DNA of 64,000 nucleotides from CAVQEG01 sp963711465 (GTDB taxonomy: Bacteria; Bacteroidota; Ignavibacteria; OLB7). Made by a program: the position numbers and the translations under genes. This document shows positions 23,097 through 31,163 of the stretch, piece after piece. Where the stretch lies: NCBI GenBank assembly GCA_963711465.1, contig CAVQEG010000001.1, positions 248,001 to 312,000 on the forward strand, given 5' to 3'. The notes below the pieces were generated by a model that did not search any database, had not been told where the DNA came from, and saw only the letters and a list, made by a program, of their open reading frames with translations. The stretch's first letter is position 1; the number at the start of each line of letters is the position of its first letter.

Positions 23097-23921
23097 TCAC
23101 CGGGCGCCCGCCGGACTTCCCGTGTCGATCGGTTGAAATCCGTACCGCCGGAGGATCGGCCCGGTGCTGTCGAGCAGATATCGCTCCAGCCGCAGCGCCG
23201 CTGCCCGGTGCGGCGCATCCCGCGGTACGACGATCGGATATCGAATAGGCCGGTGGAGTGCCCCGGCGATCCGGTGCAGGATGCGAACGCGATCGGAGAA
23301 GGGAACGACGTCCGAAGCGTAGACCAGTCCGTAGGCCGATTCGCCCCGCGCAACGTAGTCCACCACCTGCCGCACGTTCGCTCCGAAAATGAATCGACTC
23401 TTCAGCGTGTCCCACAGCGACGCCGCGCGAAGCGACTCCTCGGCGTAGATGCGCGCCGGTACGCCCGGTGACGCGACGGCAATGCGACCGCCCCGCTTCA
23501 GCAGATCCTCCAGCCGGACAAGCGTGTCTCGCTCATCCATCCCGCCGATTACGACCAGATCGTTCGATGCAAGCAGGTGCACGTCGTCGGTGTTCAGCAC
23601 ACCGTGGGACACGAGCGTGTCGACGATCGATTCCGCCGCGGGAATGAATACGTCGAACGGCGCTCCGTGCTCGAGCTGTTCGGCAAGGACGTTCGAGCCG
23701 GCGATGTTGAATTCGAACGCCGCAGTGGAGTCGCTCGCCCGCCATCCCTCGGTGGCACTGTCGAGATAGTCCCGTAGGGACGCTGCACCGGCCACCAGCA
23801 CCTGAGCCGACTCCGGTGATGCTGATTCACCACATCCGACGTATCCGGCAGCTGCCGTGGCCGCAACGACCAACGCAATGGCCACCGCGACGAACCGCCG
23901 GTCCGCATGCGCGCGGATCAT
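23097..23921 (-). CDS. ModA-like extracytoplasmic solute-binding protein
   Basis: A 274-residue periplasmic-binding-protein fold of the molybdate/tungstate type (ModA). Signal peptide with a cysteine at about residue 30 (AAGYVGCGES), so possibly a lipoprotein. Matches to ModA: VLVAGAASLRDYLD at the start of the mature domain, FNIAGSNVLAEQLEHGAPFDVFIPAA (ligand-binding SS-type loop replaced by GS), GGRIAVASPGVPARIYAEESL, and RGESAYGLVYASDV. There are no ModB/ModC genes beside it. Its ATG overlaps the stop of the WD40 gene upstream (ATGA, 23,918-23,921), so it is translated as the last gene of the propeller cluster. The ligand is uncertain; the missing transporter is odd. Confidence 0.85.
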   Translation of the reverse strand: MIRAHADRRFVAVAIALVVAATAAAGYVGCGESASPESAQVLVAGAASLRDYLDSATEGWRASDSTAAFEFNIAGSNVLAEQLEHGAPFDVFIPAAESIVDTLVSHGVLNTDDVHLLASNDLVVIGGMDERDTLVRLEDLLKRGGRIAVASPGVPARIYAEESLRAASLWDTLKSRFIFGANVRQVVDYVARGESAYGLVYASDVVPFSDRVRILHRIAGALHRPIRYPIVVPRDAPHRAAALRLERYLLDSTGPILRRYGFQPIDTGSPAGAR

Positions 23922-26104
23922 TGGCCTCGTACGATGACGAAGTGGACTGACGTGCCCGTCGCACCGTCGTCGATGCGACAGAAGTATTCTCCGCCGGGAA
24001 GTGAGCCGGTGTCGAGTCGGATGGTCGTCTCTCCGGCCGGTGCGCTGACGGCGAACGTCGGTATCGCCGTCATGCCAAGCGCGTCATACACGGTCACGCG
24101 CAGCCGAGCGGAGTGAGTGAGTTCAACGGGAACTGCGACGCGGCCCGTGGACGGATTTGGCCATGGCGCGCCCGCGCGCATCGATGCGACGCGATCGGTC
24201 ACCGTGTGGTCGACACCGGCGACCGTGTGCAACCGCCAGAGAATGATCGTCCCGTCGTCGGTGCCGGAGGCCACCCACAGCGAATCGAGATTCATCGCAA
24301 TCGACAGCTGCTCGGCGTCGTATTCGTCGTACTGATGAACCTGATCGGACGTGCCGTCGAAGATCCGCACCGTCCTGTCACCTCCGGCGGCGGCGATGAG
24401 GTCACCGTCCGGACCGATCGCAATGGCGTTGGCCGACTGGTCGTGTGCATCGACCGTTCGCAGGTAGTCGCCCGAGGCGGCGTCCCACACGATGACGGTG
24501 CCGTCGGAGCTCGAGGAGGCGAACTCCCGACCGTCGTCGGCGATGGCGACGTCGGTGATCGGCGCGGCGTGCTTCTGCAGTACGCCGAGCGGAGAACCGT
24601 CGGATGCTTTCCAAAGACGAACGGTCCTGTCATCGCTTCCGGTGATCACGCGATCGAGCGTCGGTGACCATGCAACGGCCGTCACCGCGCTCGAGTGTCC
24701 GTCGAGCCGACGAACGGGGAGGAGCTCCGTCGTGTCCCAGATGGCGGCGGTCGAGTCGGAGAAGCCGATGCCCGCGATCACGTGCGTGCCGTCGGGGGAG
24801 AAGTCGGTCGACGTCGCCGCATAGTGCGGCGTGACGAAGACGGTCGTCTGAAGCTCACCCGTGGCGACGTCCCAGATCCTCACCGTGCCGTCGGCACTCG
24901 AGGAGGCAACCTTCGTGTTGTCGCGTGAGAACGCTACCGACGTGACCGTACCCTCGTGTCCTTCGAGCACACGTAGCAGCGAACCGTTCGACGGATTCCA
25001 CAGGCGCACCACGTCATCGGCGCCGCCGGAGGCGAGGTAGCGCCCGTCGGAACTGAATGCCAGCGCGGGAATCTCCGTGTGGTGACCGGTGATCGGCTCG
25101 GGTTCGCTCCCGAAAATCGTCGGAGTCGACGCCGTGGCGATCGCGCCCAGGTGAATCGTTCCGAGGTTCGTGCCCCAGGCCATCAGCTGCCCGTCGGGTG
25201 AGAAATCGATCGACGTCGGATAGCCGATCGTGGGTGGATACTGACGCTCGAATGTTGACTTATCGCCGTTGAGATCGCTGACCTCGATCGACTGCTTGAG
25301 AATCGAACCGGCGACGTCGAGATCTTCCGAACCGGAGGCGAGCAGCCCTCCGTCGGGCGAATACGCGATGTCGTGGATTGTCACCGAGTGGTCGTTGTTG
25401 GCATTTCCCACCTGATTCAATAGCGGAACCGAGAACAGGCCGACGTGGGTTTCGACGGGGACGGCGAGGGTCGATCCGTCGGGGGAGAAGGTGACGGCTT
25501 TGGGTGCGAACTGACCCTGCACCTGCTTGTGGAGCAGTTCGCCGGTGCGGGCGTTCCAGAGTATCGTCGCGAAGTCATCGCCAACCGAAGCGAGATACTC
25601 GCCGTCCGGTGAAAACGCGACGCCGTTGACGACCGAACCGTGGCCGCTCAGCGTGTCGACGGTCTCACCGCTGGTCAGATCCCAGATGACGATGTCACCG
25701 GAACCGTGCCCTGCTGCGAGTCGCGTACCGTCGCTCGAAACCGCAATGGCGTAGATCGCACCTAGTCCGTCGCGCAGGGTGGCGGTGTTGTCATACGTGG
25801 AGGGATTCCAGAATCGAATCGCTCCGTCGACTCCGGCGGTGATGACGCTCGAGCCGTCGGGACTCCAGGCCAGCGCGTAGACCACACCGTGCATCGTTCG
25901 CACCGTGTGCAGCAGGTTGCCGGACGCCGGGTCCCAGAACCGCATCTTCCCGTCGAGTCCCACGCTTGCGATCGTCCGTGAGTCGGGGGAGAATTCCAGG
26001 CCGGTAACGGCATCGGTATGCCCGCCCTTCATCCAGATGATGTCGCTCTGGGCGAACAGGGCGGCGGGAATCAGCAGGGCAAGAATCAGTATCGCTCGAA
26101 TCAT
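23918..26104 (-). CDS. Secreted WD40 beta-propeller protein with T9SS sorting domain
   Basis: A 728-residue exported propeller. The ATG at 26104 (MIRAILILALLIPAALFAQSDIIWMKGGHTDAVTGLEFSPD) gives a short, clean signal peptide; the frame upstream of it belongs to a decayed WD40 fragment. About a dozen WD40 repeats follow, recognisable by 'H...V..VA.SPDG..-ASG..D..VR-W' (for example GHEGTVTSVAFSRDNTKVASSSADGTVRIWD, split here by its internal spacing). The C-terminal sorting domain begins at APWPNPSTG and includes YDALGM and GGEYFCRI. It is more divergent than the five upstream paralogues, lacks their long N-terminal region, and is coupled to the ModA-like gene. Confidence 0.9.
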   Translation of the reverse strand: MIRAILILALLIPAALFAQSDIIWMKGGHTDAVTGLEFSPDSRTIASVGLDGKMRFWDPASGNLLHTVRTMHGVVYALAWSPDGSSVITAGVDGAIRFWNPSTYDNTATLRDGLGAIYAIAVSSDGTRLAAGHGSGDIVIWDLTSGETVDTLSGHGSVVNGVAFSPDGEYLASVGDDFATILWNARTGELLHKQVQGQFAPKAVTFSPDGSTLAVPVETHVGLFSVPLLNQVGNANNDHSVTIHDIAYSPDGGLLASGSEDLDVAGSILKQSIEVSDLNGDKSTFERQYPPTIGYPTSIDFSPDGQLMAWGTNLGTIHLGAIATASTPTIFGSEPEPITGHHTEIPALAFSSDGRYLASGGADDVVRLWNPSNGSLLRVLEGHEGTVTSVAFSRDNTKVASSSADGTVRIWDVATGELQTTVFVTPHYAATSTDFSPDGTHVIAGIGFSDSTAAIWDTTELLPVRRLDGHSSAVTAVAWSPTLDRVITGSDDRTVRLWKASDGSPLGVLQKHAAPITDVAIADDGREFASSSSDGTVIVWDAASGDYLRTVDAHDQSANAIAIGPDGDLIAAAGGDRTVRIFDGTSDQVHQYDEYDAEQLSIAMNLDSLWVASGTDDGTIILWRLHTVAGVDHTVTDRVASMRAGAPWPNPSTGRVAVPVELTHSARLRVTVYDALGMTAIPTFAVSAPAGETTIRLDTGSLPGGEYFCRIDDGATGTSVHFVIVRGQ

Positions 26105-26189
26105 CGTGTTGCTCGTGAATGCGTGGTCGAATTCGATGCAAACTACGGCGTGAATCATTCCGCCTCTCCATCGGTGCCCGTCATCGTCT

Positions 26190-26463
26190 TCCCCCGCGTC
26201 CCTATGGCCCCTCATCGATCGGATCGGGTCGCCCGAAGGCATGGTCGTCCAGGACGCCATGTTCAGGTCGCGAGTCTCGGAATCGTCGGACCCCGAGGCG
26301 ATGTACCGCCCGTCGGGACACCGAATGTACGCCACCCGTGGTGGCCACCAGATCGCCGCAGCGGCGCCGGGTCCATGGTATCCCAGGCGACGAGCACGGA
26401 GTCAAGGATACCGACCGCTCGGGCGATCTGCCGACCGCCCGGTGAAAAGGCGGCCGAGGGCAA
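26190..26463 (-). pseudogene. Decayed WD40 gene fragment
   Basis: On the complement strand one frame (26,463 to about 26,340) reads AAFSPGGRQIARAVG..DSVLVAWDT...PLRRSGGHHGW. Another frame (from about 26,335 down) continues VAYIRCPDGRYIASGSDDSETRDL ... GDPIRSMRGH. Joined, these align in order with WSPDGHRIVGALGPEDSTAVGWDT...GHRGGLWSVVWTPDGKYIITSGDDG and GDPIGVLRGH of the intact neighbours. So about two repeats survive, with a frameshift between them and no start or sorting domain. The flanks (26,105-26,189 and 26,464-26,543) show nothing else recognisable. Confidence 0.8.
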
Positions 26464-26543
26464 TCAACGCGATAATGAACGACGAGTTTTCAAATCCTGT
26501 TGGTCATGTCGACTCTGAACATTCCGGGGATGGAATTCCGCGC

Positions 26544-26561
26544 CGGCAGCTGATGCTGCCG
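26544..26561 (-). terminator. Short hairpin after a WD40 gene
   Basis: CGGCAGC-TGAT-GCTGCCG, a perfect 7-bp stem, lies 4 bp beyond the stop of the WD40 gene ending at 26,566. There is no T tract. It may attenuate transcription into the last two genes of the cluster. Confidence 0.4.
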
Positions 26562-26565
26562 TCGA

Positions 26566-28893
26566 TCAGCGACAGACGAACGGAATTACGCGCCGCGTTT
26601 CCCCGATGTCGATTGTGAGGAAATAGGCCCCCGACGGCAGGTCGCCGCGGTTCCATCGCAAATGTTTCGAACCTGCTGCCATCGATCCGTCGACGAGCGT
26701 GGCAACCACCCTCCCGAGTTCGTCGGTGATCTGTGCAAGCACATCCGAGGCGTGCGGCAATTCGATCGTGAACTGTGCCGAGGTTCGAACGGGATTCGGC
26801 CGAACGACGACCGGTGCGGATTGCCCTGCGAAATGCATCGGCGTATCCGCGATCGTTCGCAGCTGCCAGCGTACGATCGAACCGTCCGCCATTGCCGAGA
26901 GCAGCGAACGGCCGTCGGGTCCGATACCGATTCCAACCGGGGGGTATGGATAGGAATCGTAGCGATTGGTCTCGACGAGACTCGCGACGCTCCATACGCG
27001 GATCGTCCCGTCGGACGATGCCGATACGATCGAGCGATCGTCCGGCAGGAAGGCGATGTCGACCACCGATGCCGTGTGTCCCCGCAGCACGCCAAGCGGA
27101 TCACCGGAAGGGACCCGCCAGAGTCGAATCGTGCGGTCGACTCCGGCACTTGCGACCACTGCGCCGTCGTGTGAAAGCGCCAGGGTATTGATTCGACCGT
27201 GATGCCCTTCGGCCACCGCGATCGGAGTTGCGTCCGGTCCCCAGAATCGAACCGTTCCGTCGTCACCCGAGGTGATGATGTACTTCCCGTCGGGCGTCCA
27301 GACGACAGACCACAGGCCGCCCCGGTGTCCGACGAAGCGCTGATCGGGCAATTGAGACGCTGTGTCCCATCCGACCGCCGTTGAATCCTCGGGTCCGAGT
27401 GCTCCCACGATTCGATGCCCATCAGGACTCCAGGCGGCGTCATTGACCGAGTAATTGGCCGATCCGTACAGCGTGCGAACCAGGTGAGTGCTGAGGACAT
27501 CGTATAACTTCACGGCACCGTCCATCTTGCAGATTGCCAGCGTGCGACCGTCTGGCGAAAACGTGGTGGATCGTACCTCATAACCCGATGGTACGACGGT
27601 GGATTTCAGACCACCATCGTCAGTGGACCAGAGCGCAACCCGACCCGACGCGGTGCCGGTCGCAACGGTGGTATCGCCGGGTCCCATTGCGAAGGACCGA
27701 ATGGGGGAATCGTTTGATGTCAACTGACTCGCGCCGATGTGAATCGAAGTGTGATCATCGCCAAATCTCAGTGTATACAATTGGCCATTCTCATCCGGCA
27801 CGACGGCACCCGATCCGTCCGCGGTGAATCGAACGGAATTCAGCGACGTGCCGACGCCGGTTGCGCCGCGCTGTACCAGCGAGTCGCCGTTGTCGAATTC
27901 GATCAGTGAAAGTCCGCCCGCCCGACCTGCGATCGCAAGGAACCGGCCGTCGGGCGAGACGGCCATATCGCGCGTCTGCGCGAAGCCGCCGGCAGTTTTG
28001 CTTACGGTTCCCGAATCGAGACTGAAGAGACTGAACGAGGGTGGAGCGCCGGGCAATGCGTCGACCGCATCGCTGATGGCGGCGAGGTATCGTCCGTCCT
28101 GGGAAAACGCCACGGCTCCGACCGCCCGCAGTCCCCAGATGAACTCGTAGATCTGCTCGCCGGTGCGCGTGTCCCACACCCGTGCGGTGAAGTCCGCTCC
28201 GGCCGTGGCGACGTAGTGCCCGTCGGCGGATATCGCGACATCGTTGATGTAGGACTTGTTCCCGGTAAGCGTCGCCAGCGAATCGCCCGACGCCGCGTCC
28301 CAGAGCACCACGCGGAGGTCACCGTAGCCGGCGCTGACGAGGTAGCGCTCGTCGGCGGAGAATTTCACGTCGACGACGGCGCTCTGGTGCCCATGCAGCA
28401 CGCGCACGTCCTGGCCCGTAGTGGCACTCACCTCGAGGATGTCACCGCTGCCGGTACCGATTGCCAGCAGATCGTGTGTCCAGGAAACGTCCATGGAGGT
28501 GATCGCCCCGAGGTTGCGGCGCAGGTATCGGACGAGGTGGTGCGTGGCGGCGTTCCAGACGATGAGGTCGCCGACGGCGGTGGCCGAGATCACGAAGCGT
28601 TCGTCGGGTGTCCAGACGGCGCCGCGCTGGGGCGAGAGTCCTCCGCCGTCGATCCACTCGGCGTCAGGATAGGAGTCGTACTGCGCTCGCAGCGGCGTCG
28701 TCGCAAGCAGGAGGGAGGTCGCCAGCAGTGCAACTGCACAAAGCCAAGTCACGAAGCCACGGCGTGCCTCGCGCCACACGCGGAATCGTTTTGTCGGCTC
28801 GTCCGCGGCGCGGCGAGCCGATCGGCAGCGTCGCCGGAGCTGCTTCATTGCCGAGCAGGCGCCCGGTTGCGGGATGGTGCAACTCACTGACAT
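26566..28893 (-). CDS. Secreted WD40 beta-propeller protein, A-type copy 1, T9SS sorting domain
   Basis: A 775-residue protein. The start ATG at 28893 lies inside the upstream gene's stop region (10-bp overlap). The long n-region (1-45) ends in WREARRGFVT, then a hydrophobic core and cleavage at LRA-Q (residue about 70). The mature start QYDSYPDAEWIDGGG is shared with its paralogues. About 13 WD40 repeats follow (LVSAGYGDLRVVLWD, VASAGVDRTIRLWR, IVSASSDGTIRVWS). The C-terminal sorting domain is VVVRPNPVRTSAQFTIEL ... ITDELGRVVATLVDG ... SGAYFLTIDIGETRRVIPFVCR. The first 250 residues are nearly identical at DNA level to the gene at 31,164. No enzymatic motif; probable surface scaffold or binding protein. 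Confidence 0.92.
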   Translation of the reverse strand: MSVSCTIPQPGACSAMKQLRRRCRSARRAADEPTKRFRVWREARRGFVTWLCAVALLATSLLLATTPLRAQYDSYPDAEWIDGGGLSPQRGAVWTPDERFVISATAVGDLIVWNAATHHLVRYLRRNLGAITSMDVSWTHDLLAIGTGSGDILEVSATTGQDVRVLHGHQSAVVDVKFSADERYLVSAGYGDLRVVLWDAASGDSLATLTGNKSYINDVAISADGHYVATAGADFTARVWDTRTGEQIYEFIWGLRAVGAVAFSQDGRYLAAISDAVDALPGAPPSFSLFSLDSGTVSKTAGGFAQTRDMAVSPDGRFLAIAGRAGGLSLIEFDNGDSLVQRGATGVGTSLNSVRFTADGSGAVVPDENGQLYTLRFGDDHTSIHIGASQLTSNDSPIRSFAMGPGDTTVATGTASGRVALWSTDDGGLKSTVVPSGYEVRSTTFSPDGRTLAICKMDGAVKLYDVLSTHLVRTLYGSANYSVNDAAWSPDGHRIVGALGPEDSTAVGWDTASQLPDQRFVGHRGGLWSVVWTPDGKYIITSGDDGTVRFWGPDATPIAVAEGHHGRINTLALSHDGAVVASAGVDRTIRLWRVPSGDPLGVLRGHTASVVDIAFLPDDRSIVSASSDGTIRVWSVASLVETNRYDSYPYPPVGIGIGPDGRSLLSAMADGSIVRWQLRTIADTPMHFAGQSAPVVVRPNPVRTSAQFTIELPHASDVLAQITDELGRVVATLVDGSMAAGSKHLRWNRGDLPSGAYFLTIDIGETRRVIPFVCR

Positions 28894-29123
28894 ACGATCA
28901 CCCCGCCGACAACGGAGCCGGCCGACAGCACCCGATAGACGTATGCCCCGGCCGACAATCCCGAGATCTCCACCGAATGCGCCCCGGCGGTCATCTGGCC
29001 ATCGAACACACGTTCAACCATCCGCCCGTTGAGGTCATACAATGCAACGCTCACCCGTCCGGCGCGCTGGACGACGAACGACATGGACGTCCGATCCCGG
29101 AACGGGTTCGGCACGACGGCGTT
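28137..29123 (-). repeat. Near-identical 987-bp duplicated segment, copy 1
   Basis: Covers the first quarter of one WD40 gene and the sorting domain of the gene upstream of it. It matches 32,753-33,739 with only scattered substitutions, at a fixed offset of 4,616 bp. Sequence on both sides drops abruptly to ordinary paralogue-level similarity. Confidence 0.85.
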
Positions 29124-31130
29124 CAAGCCGGCGTGGGATGCGATGGAGAATCCCGCCACGGTTCGATACTTCCACATTACGACAGAACCGTCTTCGCAGC
29201 CGGCGATGATGTGGCGTCCGTCCGGGGTGATTGCAAGAGAAGTGGTCGGGTATGGAAACCGATCATAGCGATACGTCTCGGTGCGGGAGCCGACATCCCA
29301 GACGCGGATGGTGGCATCCTCACCGGCGGAAACGACGTGGGATCCGTCGGGCGTGAACGCGACGCCGTTCACCGGACCTGCGTGGCCGCGAAGAACACCG
29401 ATTGGATCGCCGGAGGGAACGCTCCACAGCCGCACCGTCTGATCGACCGAGGCCGACGCGAGGGTGCGTCCGTCCGGTGAGATTGCAATCGAGGTGACAC
29501 GGCCGACGTGACCCGTTGCAACCGCGATCGACACGCCGGAGGAGTCGTTCCAGAATCGCACGGTGCCATCGTCACCCGCGGTGGCGATCGTCGTACCATC
29601 CGGCGTCCATGCAATTGACCACAGTCCGCCGGAGTGCCCCGTCAGTCGCAATTGGGGTGCGACCGAAGCGGTGTCGAATACGACTGCAGTGGAGTCCATC
29701 GGACCGATGGCTCCTGCGATGTGCAGACCGTCCGGACTCCACGCGGCTTGATTGACGGAATTGTCGGCAGACGCATACAGCGTTCGCATGAGCGCATGGC
29801 GTGTGACGTCCCACAGCTTGATTGAACCATCCATTGCGCACGTTGCCATCGTCCGGCCGTCCGGAGACAAGGAAATTCCCCGAACCTCGGGCCCCGATTT
29901 CCAGAAGAGCCCGCTTCTCCACGCGCTGTCATTCGACCATTCAAACAGATCACCGCCCGTCGTTCCGGAGTACGTCGATGCGTCATCGGGGGAAGCGGCT
30001 ACAGCGCCGACAGGACTGTGGTGAGCAGAAAGAAGCATCCGATCGGAACCGGAGAGAACGTCGACCGAATCCAGAAATACCTGATTCGCGCTTCCGCCCA
30101 ACAGTACCGTCTTCGAATCGGGCGAGATGGCAATCGTCGTCGTTCCCGGGTAATCCAAACTCGGAAAGTAGGTGGCCCCACCCTCATAATCCCTGATTGT
30201 CTGCAGCCGATCAAATTCATATCGGTAGACAAACGGGCCTACGCCCAGCCCGAGAAGATGTTCGCAACCGAACATCAGGTATTTCCCGTCCGGCGTGAAG
30301 CGCGCGGAGTGACAGGTACAGGTCCAGAAACCCGCGATGATTTCACCGGAATTGGCGTCCACCAGACGGCCGCCGGTGGGCTGGTCGAAATTCGGCGACA
30401 CCATGTCGGCGATCACCGCCAACACCGATCCGTCGTTCGAAAACGTCACGGCGCCGACCCGTCGCTGTGCCCAGTACACCTCATGTTCCTGAATTCGACT
30501 CGAAACCGACCAGATTCTCGTAACGAAATCGGCGCCGCCGGCGGCAATCCGAGAATTGTCGGGTGCAATGTCCACCGACGTTACTGCGGACTTCGGGCCG
30601 GCAAGCACTTCGACCGTGTCCCGTCGCTCGACGTTCCAGAGGATCACCTTCAGGTCATCGCCACCGGAGACCAGCAGGCGTCCGTCACGCGAAAATCGCA
30701 GCGCGCGCACGGCGGCATCGTGTTGCTGCAGCGATCCGCGGTATTCGCCAGTGGTGGCGTCGCGCAATTCGATTCGTCCGTCGCCGAATGAAAGGGCGAG
30801 CAGATTCAATTGCGTCGAAATGTCGGCGGCGAGAATTGGAACGGAATCCCTCGCCAGAATTCGAATCATGTATCGTGTACGCGTGTCCCACACGCGAATG
30901 CTTCCGTCCTGGTGTGCCGAAATTGCATAGCGCGGATCCCGGGCGAACATTACCGCCGACGCCGGACTCGTGCTTCCGCCGAGAATCCAATCGGCATCGG
31001 GATACGTCTGGTACTGTGCAGCAGCAATCGAAGTCGCGACAATCCCCATGAGTCCGATTGCGCCAACCCGAAATATGGAACGGTACAGACCGGACGCGCT
31101 CGCTATGAACGCCCGAATGTTCATATGCAT
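28884..31130 (-). CDS. Secreted WD40 beta-propeller protein, B-type copy 1, T9SS sorting domain
   Basis: A 748-residue exported propeller. Start MHMNIRAFIASASGLYRSIF at 31130 (an ATG two codons later is possible). The hydrophobic core GAIGLMGIVATSIAAA is followed by QYQTYPDADWILGGS. The WD40 repeats are intact, for example LASASVDQTVRLWSVPSGDPIGVLRGH and VVSAGEDATIRVWD. The sorting domain VVPNPFRDRTSMSFVV ... LYDLNGRMVERVFDG ... GAYVYRVLSAGSVVGGVIVCQ is almost identical to that of the gene at 33,500. Its last codons VCQ-stop contain the next gene's ATG. It is the only WD40 gene of the upstream five separated from its predecessor by a real gap (33 bp), and its N-terminal region differs from the others. 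Confidence 0.92.
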   Translation of the reverse strand: MHMNIRAFIASASGLYRSIFRVGAIGLMGIVATSIAAAQYQTYPDADWILGGSTSPASAVMFARDPRYAISAHQDGSIRVWDTRTRYMIRILARDSVPILAADISTQLNLLALSFGDGRIELRDATTGEYRGSLQQHDAAVRALRFSRDGRLLVSGGDDLKVILWNVERRDTVEVLAGPKSAVTSVDIAPDNSRIAAGGADFVTRIWSVSSRIQEHEVYWAQRRVGAVTFSNDGSVLAVIADMVSPNFDQPTGGRLVDANSGEIIAGFWTCTCHSARFTPDGKYLMFGCEHLLGLGVGPFVYRYEFDRLQTIRDYEGGATYFPSLDYPGTTTIAISPDSKTVLLGGSANQVFLDSVDVLSGSDRMLLSAHHSPVGAVAASPDDASTYSGTTGGDLFEWSNDSAWRSGLFWKSGPEVRGISLSPDGRTMATCAMDGSIKLWDVTRHALMRTLYASADNSVNQAAWSPDGLHIAGAIGPMDSTAVVFDTASVAPQLRLTGHSGGLWSIAWTPDGTTIATAGDDGTVRFWNDSSGVSIAVATGHVGRVTSIAISPDGRTLASASVDQTVRLWSVPSGDPIGVLRGHAGPVNGVAFTPDGSHVVSAGEDATIRVWDVGSRTETYRYDRFPYPTTSLAITPDGRHIIAGCEDGSVVMWKYRTVAGFSIASHAGLNAVVPNPFRDRTSMSFVVQRAGRVSVALYDLNGRMVERVFDGQMTAGAHSVEISGLSAGAYVYRVLSAGSVVGGVIVCQ

Positions 31131-31163
31131 CCCAGAGCTTTCATTGTTCCCGCCTTCGTCGCA

